Below are positions 37,482-45,392 of a stretch of 64,000 nt of DNA, piece by piece (the first letter of the stretch is position 1; every line of letters begins with the position of its first letter). The notes beneath the pieces are model-generated. The model ran no database searches. It was given only the letters and a program-made list of their open reading frames with translations, and was not told where the DNA came from. The position numbers were made by a program, and so were the translations under genes. Source of the stretch: Pseudooctadecabacter jejudonensis (GTDB lineage Bacteria; Pseudomonadota; Alphaproteobacteria; Rhodobacterales; Rhodobacteraceae); the NCBI RefSeq assembly GCF_900172275.1, contig NZ_FWFT01000001.1, positions 620,001 to 684,000 of the forward strand. The letters run 5' to 3'.

Positions 37482-38663
37482 TCAAACAGCGTCGTTCTGC
37501 GTCACGTCATAGCCATAGAGCCAGTCCAGGCGGTTCAGAAACGCCTGGGGTGCAACAGCCCCCAACGTCTTCAACCCCAGATGCGCAACCCGCCGCTGGA
37601 TGCCAGACAAATGGTAATTGCGCGCATTGGCGTTGGCCGCCGCAATCGCCCGTGTCACGCGCGGTTTCCGCAAAGCCTCATAACGCGCCAAGCCCGCCTG
37701 CACATCCGTGCTGACATCACAACACCGCGCCATTACAAAAGCGTCCTCAATCGCCAGATTCGCCCCCTGCGCCAGAAACGGCAACGTTGGATGCGCCGCG
37801 TCGCCCAGGATGGCCACGCTTTTGGTGTGCCACACATCTGCCACAGGATGCCGGAACAGCCCCCAGATCAAGGGCGCCTCAACCTTTGACAACACGTCCT
37901 GCAAGCCAGACGCGCAATCGGCGAAGGCTGCTTGCAAATGGGCAGGATCATCAGCGTGGTGCCACCCCTCTGCCGCCCAAGTCTTTCGTTCCTGCACGGC
38001 CACGATGTTCAGCAGACCCTCCATCAGCGGATACATCACGACATGGCGCCTTGGTGCCATCCAAACCTGCGCGCCCACCATCGGCTTGCGCAGTGGCACA
38101 ACCGCGCGCCACGCCACCTGTCCTGTAAATGTGGGCTCGGCCGCACCATTCGTCAGCACGCGAGAAATGGAATGAATACCGTCCGCCCCCACGATCAGAT
38201 CCGCCTTGATCGGCCCCTCAGACGTCGACGCACCACCGTCCGGCCCGAAACTGACCGCGCGGACACCCAGATAGATCTTTGCCCCAGCATCCTGTGCCGC
38301 CCGCGCCAAAAGGCCAATCAGGCTGGCGCGGTGAAAAAACCGATAGGGCGGCATCTGATCTTGCAGGTTGAACAGCGTCACTTTGCGCCCCGTCAGCGCA
38401 TCCACCGGCATCACGTGGGCGGCCTTCAGGCTCGCCGCCTCCATTGCAGGGCCACAGCCCAGCGCGATCAGGGTCCGCGCGCCGTTGGGGGAAATTTGGA
38501 TGCCCGCGCCAACCTCTTTGATCTCGGCGGCCTGTTCAAACACCTCGACCACAGCACCCGCCCTGGCAAAGGCAAGGGCCGCCGTCAGCCCGCCGATCCC
38601 TGCCCCGATAACAGCCACACGTTTGCCGCGCATCTGCCTGCCCGTGAACTCAAACTCTGTCAT
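37482..38663 (-). CDS. FAD-dependent monooxygenase (salicylate / 3-hydroxybenzoate hydroxylase-like)
   Basis: Group A flavoprotein hydroxylase, about 393 residues. FAD motifs in order: VIGAGIGGLTAALAFARAG (GxGxxG), LIVGADGIHSISR (DG motif) and VAILGDAAHPTLPFLAQG (GD motif). NADPH is the likely reductant and an aromatic acid the likely substrate, but no catabolic neighbours help. The ATG at 38663 has an AGGA site; an internal ATG directly before the FAD motif is also possible. Confidence 0.78.
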   Translation of the reverse strand: MTEFEFTGRQMRGKRVAVIGAGIGGLTAALAFARAGAVVEVFEQAAEIKEVGAGIQISPNGARTLIALGCGPAMEAASLKAAHVMPVDALTGRKVTLFNLQDQMPPYRFFHRASLIGLLARAAQDAGAKIYLGVRAVSFGPDGGASTSEGPIKADLIVGADGIHSISRVLTNGAAEPTFTGQVAWRAVVPLRKPMVGAQVWMAPRRHVVMYPLMEGLLNIVAVQERKTWAAEGWHHADDPAHLQAAFADCASGLQDVLSKVEAPLIWGLFRHPVADVWHTKSVAILGDAAHPTLPFLAQGANLAIEDAFVMARCCDVSTDVQAGLARYEALRKPRVTRAIAAANANARNYHLSGIQRRVAHLGLKTLGAVAPQAFLNRLDWLYGYDVTQNDAV

Positions 38664-38687
38664 GTGGTGTTGCATCCTGCCCCTCAA

Positions 38688-38716
38688 ACAAAAACGGCGA
38701 CCCGCTTTGGATCGCC
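38688..38716 (-). terminator. Intrinsic terminator of dksA
   Basis: On the minus strand GGCGATCC pairs with GGGTCGCC around AAAGC (38716-38696), followed by a GTTTTTGTTT run. It lies 37 bases past the dksA stop. Confidence 0.65.
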
Positions 38717-38752
38717 GCCCGTTGTCTCTTGTCCGTCCTCACCCCTACAGGA

Positions 38753-39175
38753 TCAATCGTCGCGGTGGACTTTTTCACGGCGCTCATGGCGCTCCTGCGC
38801 CTCAAGGCTCATCGTGGCGATAGGGCGTGCATCCAGACGTTTGAGGGAAATCGGCTCCCCCGTGACATCACAATAGCCGTATTCACCCTCATCGATCCGG
38901 CGCAGGGCGGCGTCGATTTTGGCAACCAGTTTGCGTTCGCGGTCACGGGTGCGCAATTCCAACGCACGATCGGTTTCCTCTGACGCGCGATCTGCGATAT
39001 CGGGGATGTTGCGGGTCGCGCCCTTCATAGCCTCAATCGTGTCGCGGCTGTCTTCAAGGATGTCAGAGCGCCAGGCGAGCAATTTGCGCCGGAAATATTC
39101 CAGCTGATTGTCATTCATAAACGGTTCGTCTTCGGCCGGTCTGTAGTCATCCGGCAGGAATGTCTCGGCTTTCAT
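38753..39175 (-). CDS. dksA: DksA-type RNA polymerase-binding regulator without zinc cysteines
   Basis: A 140-residue protein with the DksA coiled coil (YFRRKLLAWRSDILEDSRDT to ERKLVAKIDAALRRIDEGEYG, read across two helices) and the globular end. DksA binds the polymerase secondary channel and, with ppGpp, retunes promoters. The four-cysteine zinc finger is reduced to one Cys: the region reads YCDVTGEPISLKRLDARP and then MSLEAQERHE. Rhodobacter DksA is, to my memory, of this type. Has its own terminator; divergent from the moxR gene. Confidence 0.9.
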   Translation of the reverse strand: MKAETFLPDDYRPAEDEPFMNDNQLEYFRRKLLAWRSDILEDSRDTIEAMKGATRNIPDIADRASEETDRALELRTRDRERKLVAKIDAALRRIDEGEYGYCDVTGEPISLKRLDARPIATMSLEAQERHERREKVHRDD

Positions 39176-39366
39176 GGTCGCTCCCTCGACAATGGGTGGC
39201 TGGGCGTGTCGGCTGTCGCGACGGCGCCTCCCCAGTTCGCTGCGTGTGCATTACTATCATCATCCGCCCGTGTCACCCCCCCATTGAGGTCAATTTTTCA
39301 TGGCTTGATGGTCATGTTTGAGGTGATACGGTCCGTCCGATACCGCAGACCAAAGGGGACGATCAC

Positions 39367-40206
39367 ATGCGCTTTACCGGAACAGACGATTATGTCGCAA
39401 CAGACGACCTGACCGTTGCAGTGAACGCCGCCGTAACCCTTGAACGTCCGCTGCTGGTCAAGGGGGAGCCCGGCACCGGCAAAACCGAATTGGCCCGACA
39501 GGTCAGCGCCGCGCTGGGTCTGCCGATGTATGAATGGAACATCAAATCGACCACCAAGGCCCAGCAGGGCCTCTATGAATATGACGCCGTCAGCCGTCTG
39601 CGCGACAGCCAGCTGGGCGACGAAAAGGTGCATGACGTCGGCAATTACATCAAGAAAGGCAAGCTGTGGCAGGCGTTTGAGGCCGAGGGCCGCGTGGTGC
39701 TGTTGATCGACGAGATTGACAAGGCGGACATCGAATTTCCCAACGATCTTTTGCAAGAACTCGACCGGATGGAATTTCACGTCTATGAGACCGGCGAGAC
39801 GATCAAGGCCCGCCAGCGCCCTATCGTGATCATCACGTCCAACAACGAAAAGGAACTGCCCGACGCCTTTCTACGGCGGTGCTTTTTCCACTACATCCGG
39901 TTTCCTGACATGGACACGATGCGCAAGATTGTTGAGGTTCACCACCCGCGAATCAAGGACAACCTTCTGGCCACCGCGCTGACCCAATTCTATGAGGTCC
40001 GTGAACAGCAAGGCCTGAAGAAAAAGCCATCCACCTCCGAGGTTCTGGATTGGCTAAAGCTGCTTTTGGCGGAAGATCTGGACGCAGAGGATCTCAAACG
40101 CGACGGCGCATCCGCCCTGCCAAAGTTGCATGGCGCATTGCTGAAGAACGAACAGGATGTGCATCTGTTTGAACGGCTGGCGTTCATGGCGCGCAGCGGT
40201 CGCTGA
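39367..40206 (+). CDS. MoxR family AAA+ ATPase
   Basis: A 279-residue AAA+ ATPase of the MoxR/CoxD group. Walker A is GEPGTGKT at 33-40, Walker B VLLIDEIDKAD, and the arginine-finger region LPDAFLRRCFFHYIRFPD. MoxR ATPases act as chaperones that mature other proteins together with a von Willebrand factor A (VWA) partner; the CoxE-like VWA gene lies at 42578 on the same strand. No carbon monoxide dehydrogenase genes are nearby. Confidence 0.9.
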   Translation: MRFTGTDDYVATDDLTVAVNAAVTLERPLLVKGEPGTGKTELARQVSAALGLPMYEWNIKSTTKAQQGLYEYDAVSRLRDSQLGDEKVHDVGNYIKKGKLWQAFEAEGRVVLLIDEIDKADIEFPNDLLQELDRMEFHVYETGETIKARQRPIVIITSNNEKELPDAFLRRCFFHYIRFPDMDTMRKIVEVHHPRIKDNLLATALTQFYEVREQQGLKKKPSTSEVLDWLKLLLAEDLDAEDLKRDGASALPKLHGALLKNEQDVHLFERLAFMARSGR

Positions 40207-40576
40207 TACAGATCCACGCCCAAGACATCCTGTGGCAACGGTCTGAGGGGGCGATCCTCTTGGCGATGGCTTTGGCCGCCCTCTTCACCTTTGGCACCCC
40301 CAGCCCATGGTGGGTGTTGGTCTTGCTGTTCTTTGCCCCTGATCTGAGCTTTATTGCCTATGGGATCGGCCTACGCGTAGGCGCATGGGCCTATAATATA
40401 TAGTGCACGTCTAGGGGTTCGGCGTAGCTATGGCGGCCTTGGGCATGGCCATGCAATCCGAACGTGCGGTGTCATGCGGCCTTTTGTGGTTTGGATACTC
40501 AGGTTTTAATTGGATGTTGGGCTATGGCTTAAAACGTCCCAAAGGGTTCGAATCCACCCATTTGGGCGACCTTTAA
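40203..40576 (+). pseudogene. Broken DUF4260 membrane protein gene
   Basis: Directly after moxR one frame reads ILWQRSEGAILLAMALAAL, then PWWVLVLLFFAPDLSFIAYG and ends at TAG (40401-40403) after WAYNI. Past that point the frame shifts, and another frame continues MAALGMAMQSERA, then GLLWFGYSGFNWMLGYGLKR and FESTHLGDL, ending with TAA at 40576. Together these match the whole DUF4260 plan (WQRxEG start, FLAPDLS middle, LGYGLKxPxGFxxTHLG end). A shift and stops lie in the middle, and no normal start codon is visible, so it looks inactivated. Confidence 0.7.
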
Positions 40577-40775
40577 GCCGCACCCAGGAGAACAATCGCA
40601 AATGTTGTGGTCCGCTGCCCTTGTTCCACAAGCCGGCTGAGTCTTTTGAATCACACCCCTTTTCCAAATGCGACGTTCCCTCAATTTGTGCGTGATTGCG
40701 CAGGGTTCGTATCGCTTAATCCTCCTTGTCCAAAGGAAGGGCCGCGGAATTGCCCAATTCTGCCCCCACTTGGGC

Positions 40776-40804
40776 CTCAGTCGACTGGCAGGTTTCCGAC
40801 TGAG
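40776..40804. promoter_or_regulatory. 8-bp inverted repeat before the small TTG-start gene
   Basis: CTCAGTCG (40776-40783) is the exact complement of CGACTGAG (40797-40804), with a 13-base loop. It ends 4 bases before the TAAGGAG ribosome site of the next gene, so it could be an operator or an RNA hairpin modulating translation. No T-run follows. Confidence 0.35.
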
Positions 40805-40821
40805 ACATAAGGAGAGCAGAG

Positions 40822-41013
40822 TTGACCAAGGCAAAAATGCCGGTCGCCATGCACCACAAGGCCCGTGCAACACCAGCGCGGGTGGGACAGGTGTGGACCG
40901 AAGAACTGACCTTTCACAAGGCCAGCGCGGACTGCGTTGACCCGTCTGGTATGGACCCCTACGCGCCCTCAGGTCGCCGTCCTGCGCATTCATGCGGAGG
41001 ACACGTCACATGA
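40822..41013 (+). CDS. Small protein, unknown function, coupled to the DUF2927 lipoprotein
   Basis: A 63-residue frame starting at TTG. An unusually good TAAGGAG site (40808-40814) lies 7 bases before the start, and its stop overlaps the next gene's ATG (ATGA), the coupling seen elsewhere in the window. The protein is basic at the start (TKAKMPVAMHHKARATPARV) and has two cysteines and several histidines later; I recognise no family. It could be the remains of a longer gene. Existence is inferred from the signals, not from homology. Confidence 0.4.
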   Translation: MTKAKMPVAMHHKARATPARVGQVWTEELTFHKASADCVDPSGMDPYAPSGRRPAHSCGGHVT

Positions 41014-42392
41014 GCCGTACGTTCCGCCGCCTTCTTGCCCTGTCGATCATGTTCATGACCGCCTGTACGCCTGTGCCGCAGGCGAATATGGCCCCGACAT
41101 TGCCCACACGGACGATGGGGTTGCAGGACGCCCTGCCCCCGATGAACCGCTTTGCGGGCAGCCATGTGGCAACGCCCACGCGGTCCAATCGCGAAATCGG
41201 CAAAGACTTTATGGATCTCGCGTTTCGGATGGAAAGCGGCCGCGTTGTCTCGCGTCTTACCCGGTTCGAGGCCCCCATTTCCGTCCGCGTCACAGGTGAT
41301 ATCCCCGCCAGCCTGACACCTGACCTGCGGGCCCTTTTGGCGCGTTTGCGCAGTGAGGCGGGCATCGACATTTTTATGACCGGTTCTGAAACCGCTTCGA
41401 TCACGGTTGAGGCGATCCCGCGCAGCGTGTTGAACGCCGCGGTGCCCCGTGCGGCGTGTTTTGTGGTGCCGCGCGTGTCGTCATGGGACGAATTCAAGAC
41501 CGCACGGCGCACGCCCACCGTCGACTGGACAACCCTGGAACGCCGCGACCGCGCCGCTGTCTTTGTGCCCTCTGACGTGGCCCCACAAGAAATCCGCGAT
41601 TGCCTGCATGAAGAACTGGCGCAGGCCCTTGGCCCCCTGAATGACCTGTACCGTTTGTCAGATTCTGTGTTCAACGATGACAACATCCATGCGGTGCTGA
41701 CCTCATTCGATATGCTGATTTTGCGGGCCTATTATGATCCAGCCTTGCAAAACGGCATGACCCGCGGCCAGGTCGCAGCCCGTCTTGGCCCGGTTCTGGC
41801 CCGCCACAACCCCGCAGGCGAAGGCCGCGCGGCCCGCCCGCAAAACGACACCACCCGTGACTGGATCGACAATATCGAAATCGCACTGACCGCCGGGTCT
41901 TCGGCAACACGGCGCCGCAATGCCGCCCTGCAAGCGGTCAGCATGGCCGGTGCGCTGAATTGGGCCGGACCGCGCGACGGCTTTGCCCACTATGCCTTTG
42001 GCCGTCTGAATGTTGGCCATGACAGCGACATCGCGCTGGCCTCGTTCAATCAGGCGCTCACCATTTACAATCGGTCCCCCGAAACACGTCTGCATGCGGC
42101 CCATGTGGCCGTGCAACTGGCGGCCTTTGCCCTGTCCTCGGGGGACGGCGCACGGGTGCTTGATCTGGTGAATGGCGCCATGCCCGTCGCCGCAGCCCAC
42201 GAAAACGCGGCCCTCTTGGCGACGCTGATGATGTTCAAGGCCGAGGCCTTGGAAATGACCGGACAAACGGCCGCAGCCACAGCCGTACGGATGGACTCTT
42301 TGGGATGGGCGCGCTACGGCTTCGGCGCAGACAGAAACGTACGGGCTCGCCTGCGGGAAATCGCATCGCTCAACCCACTCAAAGGGACCTGA
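41010..42392 (+). CDS. DUF2927 lipoprotein
   Basis: A 460-residue secreted protein. A lipoprotein signal ends at the lipobox MTAC (about residues 16-19). The DUF2927 region (about 50-270) contains the conserved segment CLHEELAQALGPLNDLYRL, followed by DSVFNDDN and a stretch that resembles secretin-like or inactive metalloprotease folds in outline only. The C-terminal half is helical with tetratricopeptide-like spacing (FNQALTIYNRSPETRLHAAH). It lies between MoxR and VWA genes, which suggests an envelope process. Confidence 0.75.
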   Translation: MSRTFRRLLALSIMFMTACTPVPQANMAPTLPTRTMGLQDALPPMNRFAGSHVATPTRSNREIGKDFMDLAFRMESGRVVSRLTRFEAPISVRVTGDIPASLTPDLRALLARLRSEAGIDIFMTGSETASITVEAIPRSVLNAAVPRAACFVVPRVSSWDEFKTARRTPTVDWTTLERRDRAAVFVPSDVAPQEIRDCLHEELAQALGPLNDLYRLSDSVFNDDNIHAVLTSFDMLILRAYYDPALQNGMTRGQVAARLGPVLARHNPAGEGRAARPQNDTTRDWIDNIEIALTAGSSATRRRNAALQAVSMAGALNWAGPRDGFAHYAFGRLNVGHDSDIALASFNQALTIYNRSPETRLHAAHVAVQLAAFALSSGDGARVLDLVNGAMPVAAAHENAALLATLMMFKAEALEMTGQTAAATAVRMDSLGWARYGFGADRNVRARLREIASLNPLKGT

Positions 42393-42395
42393 CCC

Positions 42396-42566
42396 ATGAT
42401 CTACCCCCTCGGCGGCCTTGTGATCGGAGCACTGCTGGGGGCGTTCCGCGCCAAGCAGCGCGGGGGCAAAGCGGCTGATATGGCCCAGTGGGCCGCGGTC
42501 TTTGCGATGATTTTTGGCGTGATCGGCATGTTCATCGCCGTCATCATCACCCGACAGTACGTCTAG
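42396..42566 (+). CDS. Small two-helix membrane protein
   Basis: A 56-residue frame directly after the DUF2927 gene (3-base gap). It reads MIYPLGGLVIGALLGAFRAK, a charged loop RGGKAADMAQW and a second helix VFAMIFGVIGMFIAVII. The layout of glycine-rich first helix, RxKxRGGK loop and second helix is one I recall from Rhodobacteraceae at this place. Topology: two transmembrane helices with a basic cytoplasmic loop. Function unknown. Confidence 0.6.
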   Translation: MIYPLGGLVIGALLGAFRAKQRGGKAADMAQWAAVFAMIFGVIGMFIAVIITRQYV

Positions 42567-42577
42567 GGCGCGGGGCG

Positions 42578-43762
42578 GTGTTTCTGCCCTTTTTCGACCA
42601 ACTGCGGCGCGGCGGTGTGCCGGTGTCATTGCGCGAGTACCTGTCATTTCTGGACGCAATGCAGGCCGGATTGGCCACCTATGACATAGATGCCTTCTAC
42701 TTTCTGGCCCGCACCTGCATGGTCAAAGATGAACGCAACCTTGATAAATTCGACCGCGCCTTTGCCGCCACATTTGAAGGGCTGGAGGCGATCAGCCCTG
42801 AGGATGTGCTCAACGCTGTCGACATTCCGCAAGACTGGCTTGAGAAAATGGCCGAAAAGCATCTGACGCCCGAAGAAAAGGCGGAAATCGACGCCTTGGG
42901 CGGCTTCGATGCGCTGATGAAGACACTGAAGGAGCGGCTGAAAGATCAAAAAGGCCGCCATCAGGGGGGCAACAAATGGATCGGCACCGCCGGCACCTCC
43001 CCCTTTGGCGCCTATGGATATAACCCTGAAGGCGTGCGCATCGGTCAAGACGAAAGCCGGCATCAGCGCGCTGTCAAAGTCTGGGACAAACGCGAATTTC
43101 GAAACCTGGATGACACGGTTGAGATCGGAACCCGCAACATCAAAGTGGCCCTGAAACGTTTGCGCCGCTGGGCCCGCGATGGGGCCACCGATGAACTGGA
43201 CCTAGACGGCACAATCCGCGCCACCGCTGAGAATGGCTATCTGGATGTGCAGACACGGCCCGAACGGCGCAACGCGGTCAAAGTTTTGTTGTTTCTCGAT
43301 GTGGGCGGCTCCATGGATCCGCACATCAAGCTGGTGGAGGAGCTGTTTTCAGCCGCCAAATCCGAATTCAAACACCTTGAGCATTACTACTTTCACAATT
43401 GCCTTTATGAAGGGGTCTGGCGCGACAACCGCCGCCGATGGAACGCCCAAGTCCCAACGTGGGAGGTGCTGCGCACCTATGGTCCGGACTACAAATGTAT
43501 TTTCGTGGGCGACGCCTCTATGTCGCCCTATGAGGTCGCATACCCGGGCGGCGCAAACGAACACTGGAACGCCGAAAGTGGGGACGTCTGGCTGCGCCGC
43601 GCCCGCGATCAATGGCCCTCACACCTTTGGATCAATCCTCTCGACGAAAGATACTGGCGCTACACGCAATCCGTGCAGATGATCCAATCCATCTTCGGAG
43701 AAGACCGCATGGTGCCCATGACCCTCAGCGGGATTGAGCGTGGGATGAAAGTGCTGACCTAA
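42578..43762 (+). CDS. VWA domain protein, CoxE-like
   Basis: About 394 residues from a GTG at 42578, where the conserved part begins (VFLPFFDQLRRGGVPVSLRE). The C-terminal half is a VWA fold whose metal site reads LLFLDVGGSMD (DxGxS in place of the classical DxSxS). Partners of MoxR ATPases have this shape. It starts 11 bases after the small membrane protein gene, so the DUF2927, small protein and VWA genes are one unit, probably continuing from moxR. Confidence 0.85.
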   Translation: MFLPFFDQLRRGGVPVSLREYLSFLDAMQAGLATYDIDAFYFLARTCMVKDERNLDKFDRAFAATFEGLEAISPEDVLNAVDIPQDWLEKMAEKHLTPEEKAEIDALGGFDALMKTLKERLKDQKGRHQGGNKWIGTAGTSPFGAYGYNPEGVRIGQDESRHQRAVKVWDKREFRNLDDTVEIGTRNIKVALKRLRRWARDGATDELDLDGTIRATAENGYLDVQTRPERRNAVKVLLFLDVGGSMDPHIKLVEELFSAAKSEFKHLEHYYFHNCLYEGVWRDNRRRWNAQVPTWEVLRTYGPDYKCIFVGDASMSPYEVAYPGGANEHWNAESGDVWLRRARDQWPSHLWINPLDERYWRYTQSVQMIQSIFGEDRMVPMTLSGIERGMKVLT

Positions 43763-43791
43763 TTCTACCGCCCGACGTTTCCGCCTCGCGA

Positions 43792-43923
43792 TCAAGCAGG
43801 CCTTCGTCGGCCCCGCTGAAGGCGCAGCAACGCACGTTCAAATCCTCGATTGTCTGGCAAATCCCGATACACCACCCGCCATGGTGCTTCAGCATCCAAG
43901 ATATCGCGTCTCCAAGCCAGCAT
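43792..43923 (-). CDS. Possible 43-residue protein
   Basis: In the 266-base gap between the VWA and M48 genes a minus-strand frame reads MLAWRRDILDAEAPWRVVYR and continues to a stop at 43792. A strong AAGGAAGG ribosome site lies directly before its ATG. Composition is basic, with a fairly balanced residue set. No family recognised; may be real or the remnant of a larger gene. Confidence 0.3.
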   Translation of the reverse strand: MLAWRRDILDAEAPWRVVYRDLPDNRGFERALLRLQRGRRRPA

Positions 43924-44028
43924 GTTCCTTCCTTTCGTGCTCTTTAACGGGTTTTATTGCAATAGAGTTAAGGAACCCTTATGCCGCACCCGCTTGCCTG
44001 ATTGGCCTCAAGCCCCCATATCTGACCC

Positions 44029-44715
44029 ATGTTAAAGTTCGCCCCCATCCTGCTTGCCATCGGATATGGCATCATCATGTACCGGCTGTCGGCCTGGCGT
44101 CTTGCCCGCGAACTTGACGAGAAATCCACCGAATTGGCCGATCCAAAACTCAAAGCCCTGACCGACGACATGGCCCGCGTCGTCGATATCCCGCGCATCA
44201 AGGTCCACATTTATGAAATTGAACCCGTCAACGGCCTCGCCGCACCAGATGGGCGCATCTTCATCACCCGCGGGTTCTTTCAAAAATACCGTCAAGGCGA
44301 GGTCACGGCCGAAGAAATGGCCAGCGTGATCGCTCATGAATTGGGTCACGTCGCCTTGGGCCACTCCCGCCGCCGGATGATCGATTTTTCGGGTCAGAAT
44401 GCGCTGCGCACGGCCCTTGCTATGGTGTTGTCGCGGTTCATTCCCGGTCTTGGACCCTTGATTGCCAATGCGGCCATGTCCTTGCTCATGGCCCGCCTGT
44501 CGCGCTCCGACGAATATGAGGCGGATGCCTACGCCTCCGCTTTGATGATTAAGGCTGGCTTGGGCACCGATCCACAAAAATCCCTGTTCAAAAAGCTCGA
44601 AACGCTCACGGGGGCACGGGGTGCAGCCCAACCCGCCTGGCTCCTCAGCCACCCCAAAACACCCGAACGGATTGCGGCCATCGAAAAGAACGAAGCGAAA
44701 TGGTCCGTGAACTAG
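44029..44715 (+). CDS. M48 family zinc metalloprotease
   Basis: A 228-residue peptidase with one N-terminal membrane helix (about 4-20) and the zinc motif HELGH at 103-107 (VIAHELGHVALGHS), with the third ligand in the SDEYEADAYA segment. Shorter than HtpX and without its four-helix plan; closer to the BepA/LoiP-like group without TPR repeats. Likely acts on envelope proteins. It stands alone. Confidence 0.85.
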   Translation: MLKFAPILLAIGYGIIMYRLSAWRLARELDEKSTELADPKLKALTDDMARVVDIPRIKVHIYEIEPVNGLAAPDGRIFITRGFFQKYRQGEVTAEEMASVIAHELGHVALGHSRRRMIDFSGQNALRTALAMVLSRFIPGLGPLIANAAMSLLMARLSRSDEYEADAYASALMIKAGLGTDPQKSLFKKLETLTGARGAAQPAWLLSHPKTPERIAAIEKNEAKWSVN

Positions 44716-44720
44716 GTGCG

Positions 44721-44750
44721 CGCCCTGTTTCTTTGGGTCAAAAATACCTA
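44721..44750. repeat. Dispersed intergenic repeat, copy B
   Basis: Thirty bases ending in CTTTGGGTCAAAAATACCTA, starting with CGCCCTGTTT. They are identical, in inverted orientation, to 50051-50080, and share the core with 9712-9730. It follows the M48 stop by 5 bases. Confidence 0.7.
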
Positions 44751-44843
44751 AATCCAACGCCTACCCACATATCTCCGCCCAAATGATGCCACCCGCGCGC
44801 CCATCGGGCGCGCGCGGATCGGATTTGCAACGCAAATTCGAAT

Positions 44844-45383
44844 TCAGCCAAACCTCTTACCAAGGCGAGGCAGCCGCGCTTTGCGCATCAACGCGCGCAT
44901 CGTCCATGCCTCGCCCGACAGACGCCGCGCTTCCGCCAGAACGGAATGCGCCACCCCCTCAATAGGTTCAGGCGCCCATGCCGCGACCCCGATCAGAAAC
45001 CCGTCAGGCTCCACACGGTCCAGTCCCTCTTCGGCCAATATATTCTTGGGAAAATCCTTGGTGTTCACGGTCATGATTGCGTCGCACGACGCCCCGATCG
45101 CCGCCGCCAACACGTGGATGTCGTTCTCATCCGGCAACCACAAGCGCGCCTCAGCCCCCAACGGCACCTCGACCAGAGCCTTTGGGAACCGTGCCGACAG
45201 GGCCGCAATCTCTCCGCGCGCAATGGTTTCACCTTCAGGGCCGATCTTACGGGCGGCGCGGGCCCATTCTTCCAAAACACGTGGGCTCCACCGTGGCTCA
45301 AAAAGGCCCTGCTCCGCCACGCCTAGAACAACCTCGCGCATCACGGTTGGGTATAGAACGCAGGCGTCAATCAGAACACGCAT
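44844..45383 (-). CDS. PIN domain protein
   Basis: A 179-residue PIN-fold protein, potentially an Mg-dependent RNase. Acidic active-site residues are visible in LIDACVLYP, the EEWARAARK helix and PDENDIHVLAAAI, followed by MTVNTKDFP. Chromosomal PIN proteins of this length in alphaproteobacteria often lack an antitoxin. No small antitoxin gene is adjacent here; instead it follows rlmI by 9 bases, hinting at an RNA-related role. Confidence 0.75.
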   Translation of the reverse strand: MRVLIDACVLYPTVMREVVLGVAEQGLFEPRWSPRVLEEWARAARKIGPEGETIARGEIAALSARFPKALVEVPLGAEARLWLPDENDIHVLAAAIGASCDAIMTVNTKDFPKNILAEEGLDRVEPDGFLIGVAAWAPEPIEGVAHSVLAEARRLSGEAWTMRALMRKARLPRLGKRFG

Positions 45384-45392
45384 ACCGCGCCC

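Noticed and set aside
40602-40640. 12-codon frame after an AGGAGA site (MLWSAALVPQAG)
   Set aside because: Too short and too near the pseudogene end to separate from chance.
39367-43762. Carbon monoxide dehydrogenase maturation cluster
   Set aside because: MoxR and VWA resemble CoxD and CoxE, but coxMSL and the other cox genes are absent.
44844-45383. PIN protein as a toxin of a toxin-antitoxin pair
   Set aside because: No small antitoxin-like gene is adjacent; it follows rlmI in one operon.
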